Assembly (NCBI RefSeq): GCF_026000435.1
Contig: NZ_AP026764.1
Span: 930,001-994,000, forward strand
Reading direction: 5' to 3'
DNA from: Vibrio sp. STUT-A11
GTDB taxonomy: Bacteria > Pseudomonadota > Gammaproteobacteria > Enterobacterales > Vibrionaceae
Length of the DNA stretch: 64,000 nt
Shown: positions 1 through 8,768 of the stretch, one piece after another
Layout of the letters: each line of letters begins with the position of its first letter
Numbering within the stretch: the first letter of the stretch is position 1
Notes under the pieces: model-generated
Told to the model about the DNA's origin: nothing
Database searches by the model: none
Seen by the model: the letters and a program-made list of their open reading frames with translations, nothing else
Program-made: the position numbers and the translations under genes

Positions 1-273
1 AAAAGTCAATTGTTGATCTGGGGGGAAAGTGACATTCATCAATTATTTTTTCCGGCCTTGGGCCAGTGTTATCGAGATAAACGTTTGCCCATATAGCACA
101 TGGCTTATAAGGGCATTAATGAAGCCCTGTTTTAATCTGAGAATTTGTTTTTGTGATGAGCAAATGTTGAAGTGAAGGGCGGGTGTGACATATGCTACGC
201 TCGTGAGCGCTTGTAATGGCGTTGAGTATTTGCTCGAGTGAAGGGCACAGATAAAATACAAATCAGGTTGAAT

Positions 274-1275
274 ATGAGTAAATCTATTAACGATGTATCT
301 GATGAAAGTACCGATCTTCTGACTGAGATTTCGGTTGCTTATTACCAAGATGGGGCAACACAAGAAGAGATCTCGAAAAAGTATGCTGTCTCCCGCGCGA
401 AAGTGGGACGTATGCTAAAGCAAGCAAGAGATGAAGGCATCGTGGAGATCACCGTTAAATATCACCCGGTATTTAGCGCTAAGATTGAACAAAGGCTGAT
501 TGAACGTTTTGGCGTGAAACGCGCCTTGGTGGCTTTAGATCAGCCAAGCGAAGAGCAGCAAAGGTTACAAGTCGCTGGGCTGGTATCCAAATACATGGCG
601 AGCACGCTACAAAATGGTACGGTTGTGACCGTAGGGCAGGGACGTAATGTATCTGCAGTCGCGCATCATGTTGGCGTTATCCCACAAAAGGACGTTAAGT
701 TTGTTTGTGGCATTGGTGGCATCCACCCGCGGGGAGGCATGTTTAACGCTGACCATATTTGCCGTCAGTTCGCCAAAAGTTATGGCGGCACATCAGAAAC
801 GCTATACGCACCAGCCTATGCAGAAAACCGGGAGCAGAAACTTGCTTTTATGCAAAACGCGACGGTTAAGCAGACTCTGGACCTCGCACGTAAAGCCGAT
901 GTGGCTCTGGTTGGAATCGGCGATATGAGTGAAAACAGCTACATGGTCGACCTCGGTTGGTTTACCGCAGAAGAAGTCGTGCAGTCGAGAATGATGCAAG
1001 GTGTAGTTGGAGATTTCGCGGGGTACGATTTTTTCGATATTAATGGCGTATCCGCAAAGACGGTGATGAGCGACCGTATTATCGGTCTTGGCATTGATGA
1101 ATTCCGCTCCGTTTCTGAAGTGATCGCCATTGCTGCCGAGAACAGTAAACCTTTGGCATTACTCGGAGCTTTAAGAACGGGCGCGATTGACGTTATTGCC
1201 ACTAGCGTGAGTAACGCATTAACGGTACTCAACCTAGATGAGCAAATGAACGGCAAACCAGTATCGGACATCTAG
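274..1275 (+). CDS. SorC/DeoR-family sugar-binding transcriptional regulator
   Basis: A 333-residue cytoplasmic one-component regulator. The N-terminus has a helix-turn-helix of SorC type (QEEISKKYAVSRAKVGRMLK, about residues 30-50 of the ATG form). The rest is the SorC effector domain, with the typical run VVTVGQGRNV, the GIGG segment and a C-terminal LGALRTGAIDVIATS. In this family the domain binds phosphorylated sugars or related small effectors. An in-frame GTG lies 36 bases upstream, but the ATG at 274 gives the usual family N-terminus, so I chose it. A hairpin follows the stop. The next gene on this strand is 700 bases away, so the target may be the TRAP genes to the right or genes left of the window. 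The effector is unknown. Confidence 0.85.
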   Translation: MSKSINDVSDESTDLLTEISVAYYQDGATQEEISKKYAVSRAKVGRMLKQARDEGIVEITVKYHPVFSAKIEQRLIERFGVKRALVALDQPSEEQQRLQVAGLVSKYMASTLQNGTVVTVGQGRNVSAVAHHVGVIPQKDVKFVCGIGGIHPRGGMFNADHICRQFAKSYGGTSETLYAPAYAENREQKLAFMQNATVKQTLDLARKADVALVGIGDMSENSYMVDLGWFTAEEVVQSRMMQGVVGDFAGYDFFDINGVSAKTVMSDRIIGLGIDEFRSVSEVIAIAAENSKPLALLGALRTGAIDVIATSVSNALTVLNLDEQMNGKPVSDI

Positions 1276-1303
1276 TTCGAATAACTTGCCATTAATGTAA
1301 TAG

Positions 1304-1334
1304 GGCTGCGAGTGTTTAGAAATCACTCGCAGCC
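1304..1334 (+). terminator. Hairpin after the SorC-type regulator
   Basis: An 11-bp perfect stem (GGCTGCGAGTG with CACTCGCAGCC, 9-nt loop) starts about 30 bases after the stop codon. The T-run behind it is weak, so it could be a terminator or a 3'-end stabiliser. Confidence 0.55.
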
Positions 1335-1867
1335 TGATTTCCTTCCTAAGTTTAAAGTATTCCTCGCGGCTCATTGGAACCCGATTAGCTCAGAGGAAAC
1401 CCGGGCAAGACATTTTTCTATTCGCTAATGATGCTTTTATATTCACTTGTGCTATTTAAATAAACCGGAATTTAAGGTTTTTTCTAGTGATTGTGGAAAT
1501 ATTAATTCAACGATAATTTGTTGATTCTAAATGTGACTTGTTCAATTTTATCACCCAAGTCACCGCCTTTCTGTTCATGTGTTTCTTGTTGCTGTGTGCG
1601 TTTTTAATGATTGCAAATTGAAGTAAAGTATATAAATATTAGCCCGCACTCGCAGTTCTCCATGGTAGGGAGAAAAACAAATCTCATTGTTTTGCTGCGA
1701 TTTCAGTCAGGTTTGTCGTCGTGTGTTCTCCCACGCCTTCTGGCTGACGTAAAGTACAGGGAAAGTTTCAATCCGTTTCTGAGTGGCACACAAATAGCGC
1801 ACAAAGCTCTCATTTCATCTCATTCTCGTTTGCTATTTCTCCCTGAGCACACCATAACTTTATGAAG

Positions 1868-1949
1868 TATATCCAAATGACTTCAAGGTACTTGATTCAG
1901 AGCGTTGCTGTTTTCTGTGCATCAAACATCTCAAGGTTATTTGGCTATA
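1868..1949. repeat. Imperfect inverted repeat, Vibrio intergenic type
   Basis: Two arms of about 35 bases face each other. The left arm begins TATATCCAAATGACTTCAAG; the reverse complement of the right arm begins TATAGCCAAATAACCTTGAG. They stay alignable into TTGAT(T/G)CA(G/C)AG. The whole unit can fold into one long hairpin. From memory, sequences of the form ATATCCAAATGACTTCAAG are dispersed in Vibrio intergenic regions; no second copy was noticed in this window. It lies just before the TAXI gene, in the 700-base gap from 1276 to 1979, which otherwise holds no gene I can support. Confidence 0.55.
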
Positions 1950-1979
1950 ACAACCAATCAAAAAGAACAAGGAGCATTT

Positions 1980-2909
1980 ATGTACCAAGCACTAAGGAAT
2001 GGGCTAGTGGCACTTGCTGTCGTATTTTCAGCTTCAACTGTGGCAGAAAACTACACTATTGGTACCGGTAGCCAGAGTGGTACTTATTACCCGTTAGGTG
2101 GTATGTTGGCGAAAATCTGGAGTGAAAATCTAACTGATTTTAATATGCGTGCTGAAGTAACAGCGGCCTCTGTAGAAAACACCATCAAAGTGTCTACCAA
2201 CAAACAGCTTGCTGGTATTGCTCAAGGCAACGTTGTGTTGCAAGCGTATGAAGGTACGAAACCGTTCCCTCGTAAGATGGACGTTGCGGTGTTGTTTGCA
2301 CTTTATCCAAATGCTGTGCAGTTCATTGTTCCTGCTAACTCAGACATTAAATCAGTTGCTGATCTAAAAGGTAAACGCGTTTCTCTTGGTGCGCCAGGCT
2401 CAGGTACTCGCGTTAGTGCAATTAATATCCTAAATACATTGGGTGTGGCAGAAGACGACATCAAAGCTCAGTCTCTGAACTACACTGCGACCACTAGTGC
2501 TATCGCGAACAACCAGATTGATGCTGGTGTCATCGTTGGTAGTGTCGGTGTTGGTGCAATCACTGAACTTGCTCTGACTCGTGACATTCGTGTACTAAGT
2601 TTCAGCGATGAAGAGCTGAAGAAAATTGCGGCAGATTACCCTTCTTATCTTGAGCTTGATGTTCCAGCTGATGCCTACAACAAAGTGCCTGCATTCAAGG
2701 TGCCAGCAGTATGGAACGTTCTCGTTGTGAATAAAAACATGAGCGAAGACATGGCTTATGAAATGACAAAAACGACGTTTGAGCACATTGATGAAATTCG
2801 TCAGGTATTGGGCGTAACTAAGTTCACCACCATCGAAAATATGACCAAACTGGACGGTGTTCCTCTACACCCAGGTTCTGAGAAGTACTTTCAGGAACAA
2901 ACTAAATAA
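1980..2909 (+). CDS. TAXI-family TRAP transporter solute-binding protein
   Basis: A 309-residue periplasmic receptor that delivers its ligand to the membrane component encoded next. An N-terminal signal peptide (residues 1-22, VVFSASTVA before ENYTIG) is followed by the TAXI hallmark IGTGSQSGTYYPLGG. The sequence then keeps the family layout, with SVADLKGKRVSLGAPGSGTR near residue 125. The open frame extends 75 bases further up, but the ATG at 1980 has AAGGAGC seven bases before it and starts directly with the signal peptide, so it is the real start. TAXI receptors often bind glutamate or other dicarboxylates. The ligand here cannot be read from the sequence. Confidence 0.92.
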   Translation: MYQALRNGLVALAVVFSASTVAENYTIGTGSQSGTYYPLGGMLAKIWSENLTDFNMRAEVTAASVENTIKVSTNKQLAGIAQGNVVLQAYEGTKPFPRKMDVAVLFALYPNAVQFIVPANSDIKSVADLKGKRVSLGAPGSGTRVSAINILNTLGVAEDDIKAQSLNYTATTSAIANNQIDAGVIVGSVGVGAITELALTRDIRVLSFSDEELKKIAADYPSYLELDVPADAYNKVPAFKVPAVWNVLVVNKNMSEDMAYEMTKTTFEHIDEIRQVLGVTKFTTIENMTKLDGVPLHPGSEKYFQEQTK

Positions 2910-3017
2910 TTCGTATTGAAGAAGTAAAGCCAACCCACAGCGGCACTGGTCAGGTTTCGATTTAATGCTATGAGTCGGTGCTTATGTGGATTGATAGAAA
3001 GTTACATGGAGTAAGTG

Positions 3018-4913
3018 ATGAGTCAGATTCATCCGAGTAACCAGAAAATTACCGACGTGATACTTTCGATAGCCGCCGTTGCGGCTATCGCTTTATCTGT
3101 CTTTCAAGTTTGGCAAGGTATTGTAGCCAGCCTGTCGGCGCCAGTATTTCGTCCAGTTCACGTTAGCTGGGTGCTAGCGATTGCTTTCTTGGTTTACCCG
3201 ACCTTCAAAGCCCGACATTCTGTGCCTGTTTACCTGACAGGAAGAGTGATTGATTTTGTTCTCGTCGCGTTAACGTGTTGGGCTTCAACCACCATTGCTC
3301 TGTTCGACTACGATGACATTAGCTTTCTGCTTGATGGGCTAGGAACGACAGAACAACTGGCAGGCGTCGTATTGATTGTCATGTTACTCGAAGCGACAAG
3401 ACGTACTGTCGGGCTGGTGATGGTAGCGATCGCGGTGCTATTCTTGGCTTATGCCATGTTTGGTGATGTATTACCGGATAACGTTGCGAGTAAAGGCTTC
3501 TCTGTCGAAGAGATTGTTCGCTTCCACATCTTTTCAACCAATGGTGTCTATGGTGCTCCACTTGCGATTGCCGCTGGCGTGGTGTTTATGTTCGTTTTGT
3601 TTGGTGCCTTTCTTCAGGTCACTGGTGCCGGTCAGTTCTTTATTGATATGGCATTTGCGTTGGCAGGTAAGTACCGAGGCGGGCCAGCGAAAGCCAGTGT
3701 GATTGCGTCTGCAGCTCTGGGATCTATTTCTGGATCGGCAATCGCAAACACCGTAACAACAGGCGCATTAACCATACCAATGATGAAAAAGCTCGGCTAT
3801 AAATCTGAGCAAGCTGCGGGCATCGAAGCTGCAGCGTCGACAGGTGGACAAATTATGCCACCAGTAATGGGAGCTGGCGCATTCGTGATGGCGCAATTTA
3901 CTGGTATCCCTTATAGCGACATTTTATTGGTCTCTATTGCTCCGGCGATTTTGTATTTTGCCTGTACCTTGCTGTATGTGCACCTGATGGCCTGTAAGCT
4001 GGGTCTTGAGGGGATGACGGTAACCGAGCAAATTTCGAAGGTGTTGAAAGATGGCTGGCACTATTTACTGCCGCTTATCTTAATCACCGCATTACTGATG
4101 ATGAGCTACTCTCCAGTACTGGTCGGCGTCATCGGGTGTGTGGCGATCCTACTAGCGGCCATGACGCGCAAGCACAGTCGGATTAGTCTCAGACTGTTTA
4201 TTGAAGGCTTGAGAGAAGGTGCGTTTCTCGCTATCCCAATTTCTGTCGCCTGTGCAACCGCTGGTATCGTGGTGGGTGTTGTAGGCCAGACGGGTATTGG
4301 TCTTCAGTTTACCCAGTTCCTGATTGCCATGTCAGGCGGTTACTTATGGTCGGTATTAGCCTTGATCGCAGTTGCTGCGGTAGTACTAGGTATGGGTTTA
4401 CCCGTGACTGCGGCCTACATTGTATTATCAATTATGGCTGTACCAGCACTGATGGATTTTGGACTCGGTGTACTAACCGCGCATATGATTGTGTTCTGGT
4501 TGTCGCAAACTTCAAACGTGACACCGCCAATCGCACTGGCTGCATTTGCCGGGGCAGGGATCGCGAATGCGTCACCAATGCGTTCTGCTGTGCAGGCATT
4601 TAAGCTTGCTCAGGGCTTTTTCCTTATTCCGGCAATGATGGCCTTTTCTGGTTTAATCTGGATTGACGGTGAGCCGATGCACTTTGTGATTGGTGTGATT
4701 TCGACCATCAGCCTGTTTGTCGCCTTCGCTGGTGGTATAGAAGGACGCCTGTTCGCGCCATTACAACAGTGGCAGCGTGGTGTTTTACTGGTGATGGCGT
4801 TAGGTGTGCTGTTTATGTCGGACATTTATCGACTTGTGGCACTGGCCGTGATCGTCGTGATCTGTCTGATTAACTATCGTCAGCCAGATGAACCTACTTC
4901 TCAGGCATCATGA
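3018..4913 (+). CDS. TRAP transporter fused permease (4TM + 12TM)
   Basis: A 631-residue inner-membrane protein in which the small DctQ-like and large DctM-like TRAP subunits are fused, the arrangement normally paired with TAXI receptors. The first about 150 residues hold the small-subunit helices. The large subunit follows, with conserved stretches such as GSISGSAIANTVTTGALTIP, AAASTGGQIMPPVMGAGAF and GMGLPVTAAYIVL. ATG 3018 is preceded by GGAGTAAG; a GTG three bases up is possible but poorer. It lies 108 bases after the receptor gene and forms a two-gene ion-driven uptake system with it. Transport is presumably Na+-driven, by family analogy. Substrate unknown. Confidence 0.93.
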   Translation: MSQIHPSNQKITDVILSIAAVAAIALSVFQVWQGIVASLSAPVFRPVHVSWVLAIAFLVYPTFKARHSVPVYLTGRVIDFVLVALTCWASTTIALFDYDDISFLLDGLGTTEQLAGVVLIVMLLEATRRTVGLVMVAIAVLFLAYAMFGDVLPDNVASKGFSVEEIVRFHIFSTNGVYGAPLAIAAGVVFMFVLFGAFLQVTGAGQFFIDMAFALAGKYRGGPAKASVIASAALGSISGSAIANTVTTGALTIPMMKKLGYKSEQAAGIEAAASTGGQIMPPVMGAGAFVMAQFTGIPYSDILLVSIAPAILYFACTLLYVHLMACKLGLEGMTVTEQISKVLKDGWHYLLPLILITALLMMSYSPVLVGVIGCVAILLAAMTRKHSRISLRLFIEGLREGAFLAIPISVACATAGIVVGVVGQTGIGLQFTQFLIAMSGGYLWSVLALIAVAAVVLGMGLPVTAAYIVLSIMAVPALMDFGLGVLTAHMIVFWLSQTSNVTPPIALAAFAGAGIANASPMRSAVQAFKLAQGFFLIPAMMAFSGLIWIDGEPMHFVIGVISTISLFVAFAGGIEGRLFAPLQQWQRGVLLVMALGVLFMSDIYRLVALAVIVVICLINYRQPDEPTSQAS

Positions 4914-4973
4914 TGAGCCAGTGGTGATAAAGCCACAGTGTGATAGAGACTAAAAACGTCTTTAATTGAGTTC

Positions 4974-4999
4974 TGTCGCTCGCTTAGCAGCGAGCGACA
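4974..4999. terminator. Perfect 11-bp hairpin after the TRAP operon
   Basis: TGTCGCTCGCT and AGCGAGCGACA form a perfect stem around a 4-nt loop, 60 bases after the TRAP permease stop. There is no clear T-run on either strand, so termination is inferred from position. Confidence 0.45.
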
Positions 5000-5011
5000 A
5001 GTTCAAACCAC

Positions 5012-5149
5012 CCGGTCATTCTGAACAGCGAGGTACGAGAGAGATTCAGAATCTACTCCCCTAGCGCTGTGTTACCAGAGCAATTCATAACACTTCTCAG
5101 CACTCTGATGTCAGATTCCTAGTCTCGCTATGACTCGCTGGAATGACGG
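5012..5149. repeat. Intergenic repeat element with inverted ends
   Basis: The left end reads CCGGTCATTCTGAACAGCGAG. The reverse complement of the right end reads CCGTCATTCCAGCGAG, with further similarity inward around GAATCT. About 140 bases with GTCATTC ends between convergent genes fit a short dispersed element of the MITE or REP kind. I see no open frame in it. Copy number cannot be judged from this window. Confidence 0.5.
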
Positions 5150-5175
5150 CGGTGATTAACACTTACCTTTTAAAC

Positions 5176-6006
5176 CTAAATTTCAATTGGCAAGTGTAGG
5201 CTTGAACCCCACTCCGTCCACGAACCATCGTATACAGACACATTTCGCAGGCCTAATTGATGCGCTGCTAGCAACAGAATACAAGCAGTGACGCCCGACC
5301 CGCAGCTAAATACGAGACGTTTATCGTCCTGTATGGTGAGCTCACTAAACACTTGTTCTAATTCTAAAACGGGTTTGATGTGGCCATCCGTCATCAGCTC
5401 CTGAAATGGCAAGCAGATTGAGGTTGGAATACGTCCGCTGCGAAGGCCAGCACGTGGTTCTGGTACTTCGCCTAAAAAGCGGGCTTTAGAACGTGCATCA
5501 ATGATGTTGGCGCTTTGGTTGTTAGAGTGTTCAAGTACGGTTTGCGCATCCAAGAACGCTTCTTCAAACAGAGTCCCGGCAAATGTCCCTAATTCAGAAG
5601 GTAATGCGAGTGAATCTACGACAGGCAAGCCGCTGTCTATCCACGCAGGTAATCCGCCATTGAGGACTTTTACGTTATCGTGTCCCATCGCTTTGAACAT
5701 CCACCATGCCCGGGGTGAAGCGAGAGTACCAGAGTTGTCGTAGACAACAATAAGGTCATCTTTATGCAGACCAAGCTGTTGCGCGCTGGTATTAAATCCA
5801 TCTTCAGTCGGCATCATATGTGGCAGCGTTGAGTCAGGTAGACAAAAGTCGTTGTCATAGTCAAAACGCAGTGAGCCAGGAATCCATTTATTGGTGATCT
5901 TCTTTCCCTCAGAAGGGATTTGGAAGCTTATGCTTGCGTCCAATATTTTCACATTGGGTTGGCCTAATAGGGCACTTAATTCCTTCGCGTCAATCAATGT
6001 TTGCAT
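5176..6006 (-). CDS. Sulfurtransferase, 3-mercaptopyruvate/thiosulfate type
   Basis: A 276-residue protein of two rhodanese domains. The second carries the active-site loop CGSGVTAC with the catalytic cysteine at residue 235. CGSGVTA is the loop usually seen in 3-mercaptopyruvate sulfurtransferases (SseA-like); thiosulfate sulfurtransferases tend to have CRKGVTA. The N-terminal domain (residues 1-135) has DASISF and SPRAWWMFKAMGH but no cysteine at the corresponding place, as expected for the structural domain. The frame is open 78 bases further up, but ATG 6006 has AAGGATTT before it and gives the normal N-terminus. The gene follows a small membrane-protein gene by 43 bases on the same strand. 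Confidence 0.88.
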   Translation of the reverse strand: MQTLIDAKELSALLGQPNVKILDASISFQIPSEGKKITNKWIPGSLRFDYDNDFCLPDSTLPHMMPTEDGFNTSAQQLGLHKDDLIVVYDNSGTLASPRAWWMFKAMGHDNVKVLNGGLPAWIDSGLPVVDSLALPSELGTFAGTLFEEAFLDAQTVLEHSNNQSANIIDARSKARFLGEVPEPRAGLRSGRIPTSICLPFQELMTDGHIKPVLELEQVFSELTIQDDKRLVFSCGSGVTACILLLAAHQLGLRNVSVYDGSWTEWGSSLHLPIEI

Positions 6007-6049
6007 CGTTAAATCCTTATTATTAATACCCATATGATCTGGAGATACG

Positions 6050-6346
6050 CTAATCGCAACGAACAAATGAGAATGACTGTTCAATGGTTGTTTCTGTGGT
6101 TTGGCTTAGTGTTACGGTCGAACCAACAGGGCATACCACTGATGTTGGAACAGAAACGCGTTGTTGGCCAGTCTCGGGTGAATGGATAGTCAGGTAGCGA
6201 CGCTGACCATCCAAAGATTGCATTAACGTGTTATTTATTACGGTTGCCGTCACGGTTCTCTCTGTGTTTGGAGCACTTAACCAGAGAAGCAGTAAAACGG
6301 CAGTTAAGCTGGTTAAAACCAAAATGTATTTTTGGGGATTGTCCAA
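6050..6346 (-). CDS. Small membrane-anchored protein of unknown function
   Basis: About 98 residues that I do not recognise. One strong hydrophobic segment near the N-terminus (ILVLTSLTAVLLLLWLSA) is followed by a polar region with two cysteines (VVCPVG and FVRCD at the very end). This suggests a periplasmic domain tethered to the inner membrane. No ATG is available early in the frame. TTG 6346 has GGAA seven bases upstream and is preferred; a TTG at 6367 is the alternative. The gene precedes the sulfurtransferase and may share its transcript. It could be a Vibrio-specific small protein. Confidence 0.55.
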   Translation of the reverse strand: MDNPQKYILVLTSLTAVLLLLWLSAPNTERTVTATVINNTLMQSLDGQRRYLTIHSPETGQQRVSVPTSVVCPVGSTVTLSQTTETTIEQSFSFVRCD

Positions 6347-6451
6347 GATTGAGTTCCGTATGTTCAAACCTGAGTAATCTCACTGTTTTACATCAAAATA
6401 AATGTCGGTTCAAAATTGGATGCAGATTTGCGTTAAATTCCATTTCGTCCC

Positions 6452-6482
6452 AAAAAAAAGCTCAACGATAGGTTGAGCTTTT
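6452..6482 (-). terminator. Intrinsic terminator after moeB
   Basis: An AAGCTCAAC/GTTGAGCTT stem with runs of A and T on both sides lies just beyond the moeB stop. The layout suits termination in either direction, mainly of the moeA-moeB transcript. Confidence 0.8.
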
Positions 6483-6495
6483 GAGTGTTATCTGG

Positions 6496-7245
6496 CTAAT
6501 TACAAACTGGGCAGGTTGGCATTTTCATTAAATTCATCTCTCGCCAAGACATGCTTAGCGCGTCTAGTATGAGTATTTTGCCTTTGATTGGCCGACCGTA
6601 ATTGGCGATCACTTTTATCGCTTCCATCGCTTGCACTGCGCCGACAATGCCAACCACTGGTGCCATAATCCCTGCCTCCACACAGCTTAAAGCATCACTG
6701 CCAAACAAGGCACTTAAACACTGGTAACAGGGTTGTGCTGGGTCATCGTAGGTGAATACGCTCACCTGACCTTCCATGCGGATCGCTGCACCGGAGATTA
6801 ACGGCGTTTTGGTCGCAAAGCATAGACGGTTAAGTTGGTTACGCGTCTCGACGTTATCTGACGCATCCACCACAAGGGTGTGCTGTTCAATCAAAGCTTG
6901 CATTTCAGCATCATTAAGACGTTTATCAAACGCTTCAACTTGTATGTGAGGATTAAGCTCTCGTAATGCATCGCAGGCAGAGTCTACTTTCTTGTGGCCG
7001 ATATCTGCATCGTGATGCAGCACCTGACGCTGTAGGTTAGACAGCTCGACAATGTCATCATCAACTAATGTCAGCTTACCAACACCCGCAGTAGCTAGGT
7101 ACTGACTTGACGCACAACCCAGTCCGCCAGCACCAAGAATCAGAACTGAGCTTTGCTTAAGTGCTTCCTGCCCGTCAAAATCAAACTGACGCAGAATGAT
7201 CTGGCGGTTGTAGCGCAGCATTTCTTGATCAGAAAGAATATCCAC
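6496..7245 (-). CDS. moeB: Molybdopterin-synthase adenylyltransferase
   Basis: A 249-residue ThiF/E1-like enzyme that adenylates the C-terminal glycine of MoaD so that it can receive sulfur for molybdopterin synthesis. The nucleotide-binding loop GAGGLGC lies near residue 38. VDDDIVELSNLQRQ and the DASDN segment are typical of the family. The zinc site is formed by two CxxC pairs, CYQC near residue 175 and CPVC at the very C-terminus. It starts nine bases after moeA ends, so the two are co-transcribed. Length matches E. coli MoeB. Confidence 0.95.
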   Translation of the reverse strand: MDILSDQEMLRYNRQIILRQFDFDGQEALKQSSVLILGAGGLGCASSQYLATAGVGKLTLVDDDIVELSNLQRQVLHHDADIGHKKVDSACDALRELNPHIQVEAFDKRLNDAEMQALIEQHTLVVDASDNVETRNQLNRLCFATKTPLISGAAIRMEGQVSVFTYDDPAQPCYQCLSALFGSDALSCVEAGIMAPVVGIVGAVQAMEAIKVIANYGRPIKGKILILDALSMSWREMNLMKMPTCPVCN

Positions 7246-7254
7246 GGTGCAATC

Positions 7255-8490
7255 CTAGTAAAGTGTTGAGTTGAATAGTTGAATGTTTACCGTCTCACCG
7301 ATCTCAACCCGGCCACGTTCGCGCTCCAGCACAACAAAGCAATTGGCTAAACTCATTGAACGGAATGCACCGGAGCTTTGGTTTCCTGTTGTTTCAACGA
7401 CGAACTTACCATCTTCTAAAGAATAGATCCCGCGCTGGTAATCCGCACGTCCCGGCACTTTCTTGAAAGCTGTCTTAGTGACAGCAGGGATGGATAATGA
7501 CTCTTTCCACTCTGTATGCCCGGCTAATTTAGCCAGCATTGGTTGAACCAATACATACATCGTCATCATTGAAGAAACCGGGTTGCCTGGAAGACCACAG
7601 AACCAAGCTGTCGAAAGTTTACCAAAAGCAAAAGGTTTACCCGGTTTAATCGCTAGTTTCCAGAAGCCGATTTCGCCCAGTTCCTCAAGAATATCTTTGG
7701 TGTAATCGGCTTCGCCCACGCTAACACCACCCGATGTGACAACCACATCCGCCAGTGTTTGCGCTTGCTCAAATGTCGCTTTAAGAGTTTCTGGGCAATC
7801 AGGAACGATGCCTAAGTCTACTGGTTCACAACCAAAATTTTCGATCAGGGGTTTAATACCGTAACGGTTGCTGTCGTAGATTTGACCTGCTTCAAGCGAT
7901 TCACCTAATGGTTTGAGCTCGTCACCGGTCGAGAAAAAGGCCACTTTCGGTTTTCGTACCACAGTCACATGACTTACACCCAAAGAGGCAATCATCGGAA
8001 TATCACGAGGTGTCAAACGTGCACCTTTGGCGAGTACGATATCCCCCTGTTTGATGTCATCACCAGTAGGGCGGATATTGTTTTGCGGATCCACCTCTTT
8101 TTGGTTGAACTGGATACCAGAGTCGGTAACTTCGGTGTTTTCCTGCATGATGACGGCATCACAACCTTGAGGGATCTGTGCGCCCGTCATGATACGAACA
8201 CAGGTTCCTTGCGGCCATTCTCCTTCAAAAGGCTGGCCTGCAAAGGATTTTCCAGCTAAAGGCAATATTGTTGAAGTTTTCAAGTCTTGAATACGGATTG
8301 CGTACCCATCCATCGCTGAGTTGTCGAACGGAGGTACGTGAATTGGCGATAAAATGTCTTCGGCAAGTACATAACCCAATGCTTCAGCGAGTGGCAGAGA
8401 CAGAGTCGTTTGGATTGGTTTGATTTGCGATAGCATCTTCTCCATCGCTTCTTCAATTGGCATCAAGCCAGGTGCGTCGCAGCAGCCCAT
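7255..8490 (-). CDS. moeA: Molybdopterin molybdenumtransferase
   Basis: A 411-residue cytoplasmic enzyme that inserts molybdate into adenylylated molybdopterin, the last general step of molybdenum cofactor synthesis. Recognised by FDNSAMDGYA near residue 60, GTCVRIMTGAQIP, TSGGVSVGEADYT, the PGKPFAFG segment and GLPGNPVSSM. The order is the usual domain I-III layout followed by the small beta domain. It is the first gene of moeA-moeB and is divergent from folE, sharing a 278-base upstream region with it. I saw no Moco-riboswitch-like structure there. Confidence 0.95.
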   Translation of the reverse strand: MGCCDAPGLMPIEEAMEKMLSQIKPIQTTLSLPLAEALGYVLAEDILSPIHVPPFDNSAMDGYAIRIQDLKTSTILPLAGKSFAGQPFEGEWPQGTCVRIMTGAQIPQGCDAVIMQENTEVTDSGIQFNQKEVDPQNNIRPTGDDIKQGDIVLAKGARLTPRDIPMIASLGVSHVTVVRKPKVAFFSTGDELKPLGESLEAGQIYDSNRYGIKPLIENFGCEPVDLGIVPDCPETLKATFEQAQTLADVVVTSGGVSVGEADYTKDILEELGEIGFWKLAIKPGKPFAFGKLSTAWFCGLPGNPVSSMMTMYVLVQPMLAKLAGHTEWKESLSIPAVTKTAFKKVPGRADYQRGIYSLEDGKFVVETTGNQSSGAFRSMSLANCFVVLERERGRVEIGETVNIQLFNSTLY

Positions 8491-8768
8491 TGAGAGTATC
8501 CTATGTTCTTATGTTTTGAGGCAACTTTATCATAAAGTCACAATGCCCACCGATAAAATATGGGTGTAATTATTCAAAAATCCGAGTATCCTTGTCGACC
8601 ATCCAAAAGGGGTAAAACGCCTCATGGAGTAAGAGAAAACCGCTCAGTCTATTCTTTTTATGTGTTTTGGCTATCAATCACTAAACTGAGCGACCGAAAC
8701 GCTAACGGAATGAATCAACGACAACTGTTTTTCAATCTGAGAGCGGCAGTTATGAAAGAGGAAGTGCA

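Noticed and set aside
43..363. 106-codon minus-strand frame at the window start
   Set aside because: It overlaps the start of the SorC-type gene, has no ribosome site and no family resemblance.
1611..1865. 84-codon plus-strand frame before the TAXI gene
   Set aside because: No ribosome site, no recognisable domain, and it runs into the intergenic repeat.
8491..8768. Possible Moco riboswitch between moeA and folE
   Set aside because: I looked for the characteristic multi-stem element and found only two distant 8-base arms.
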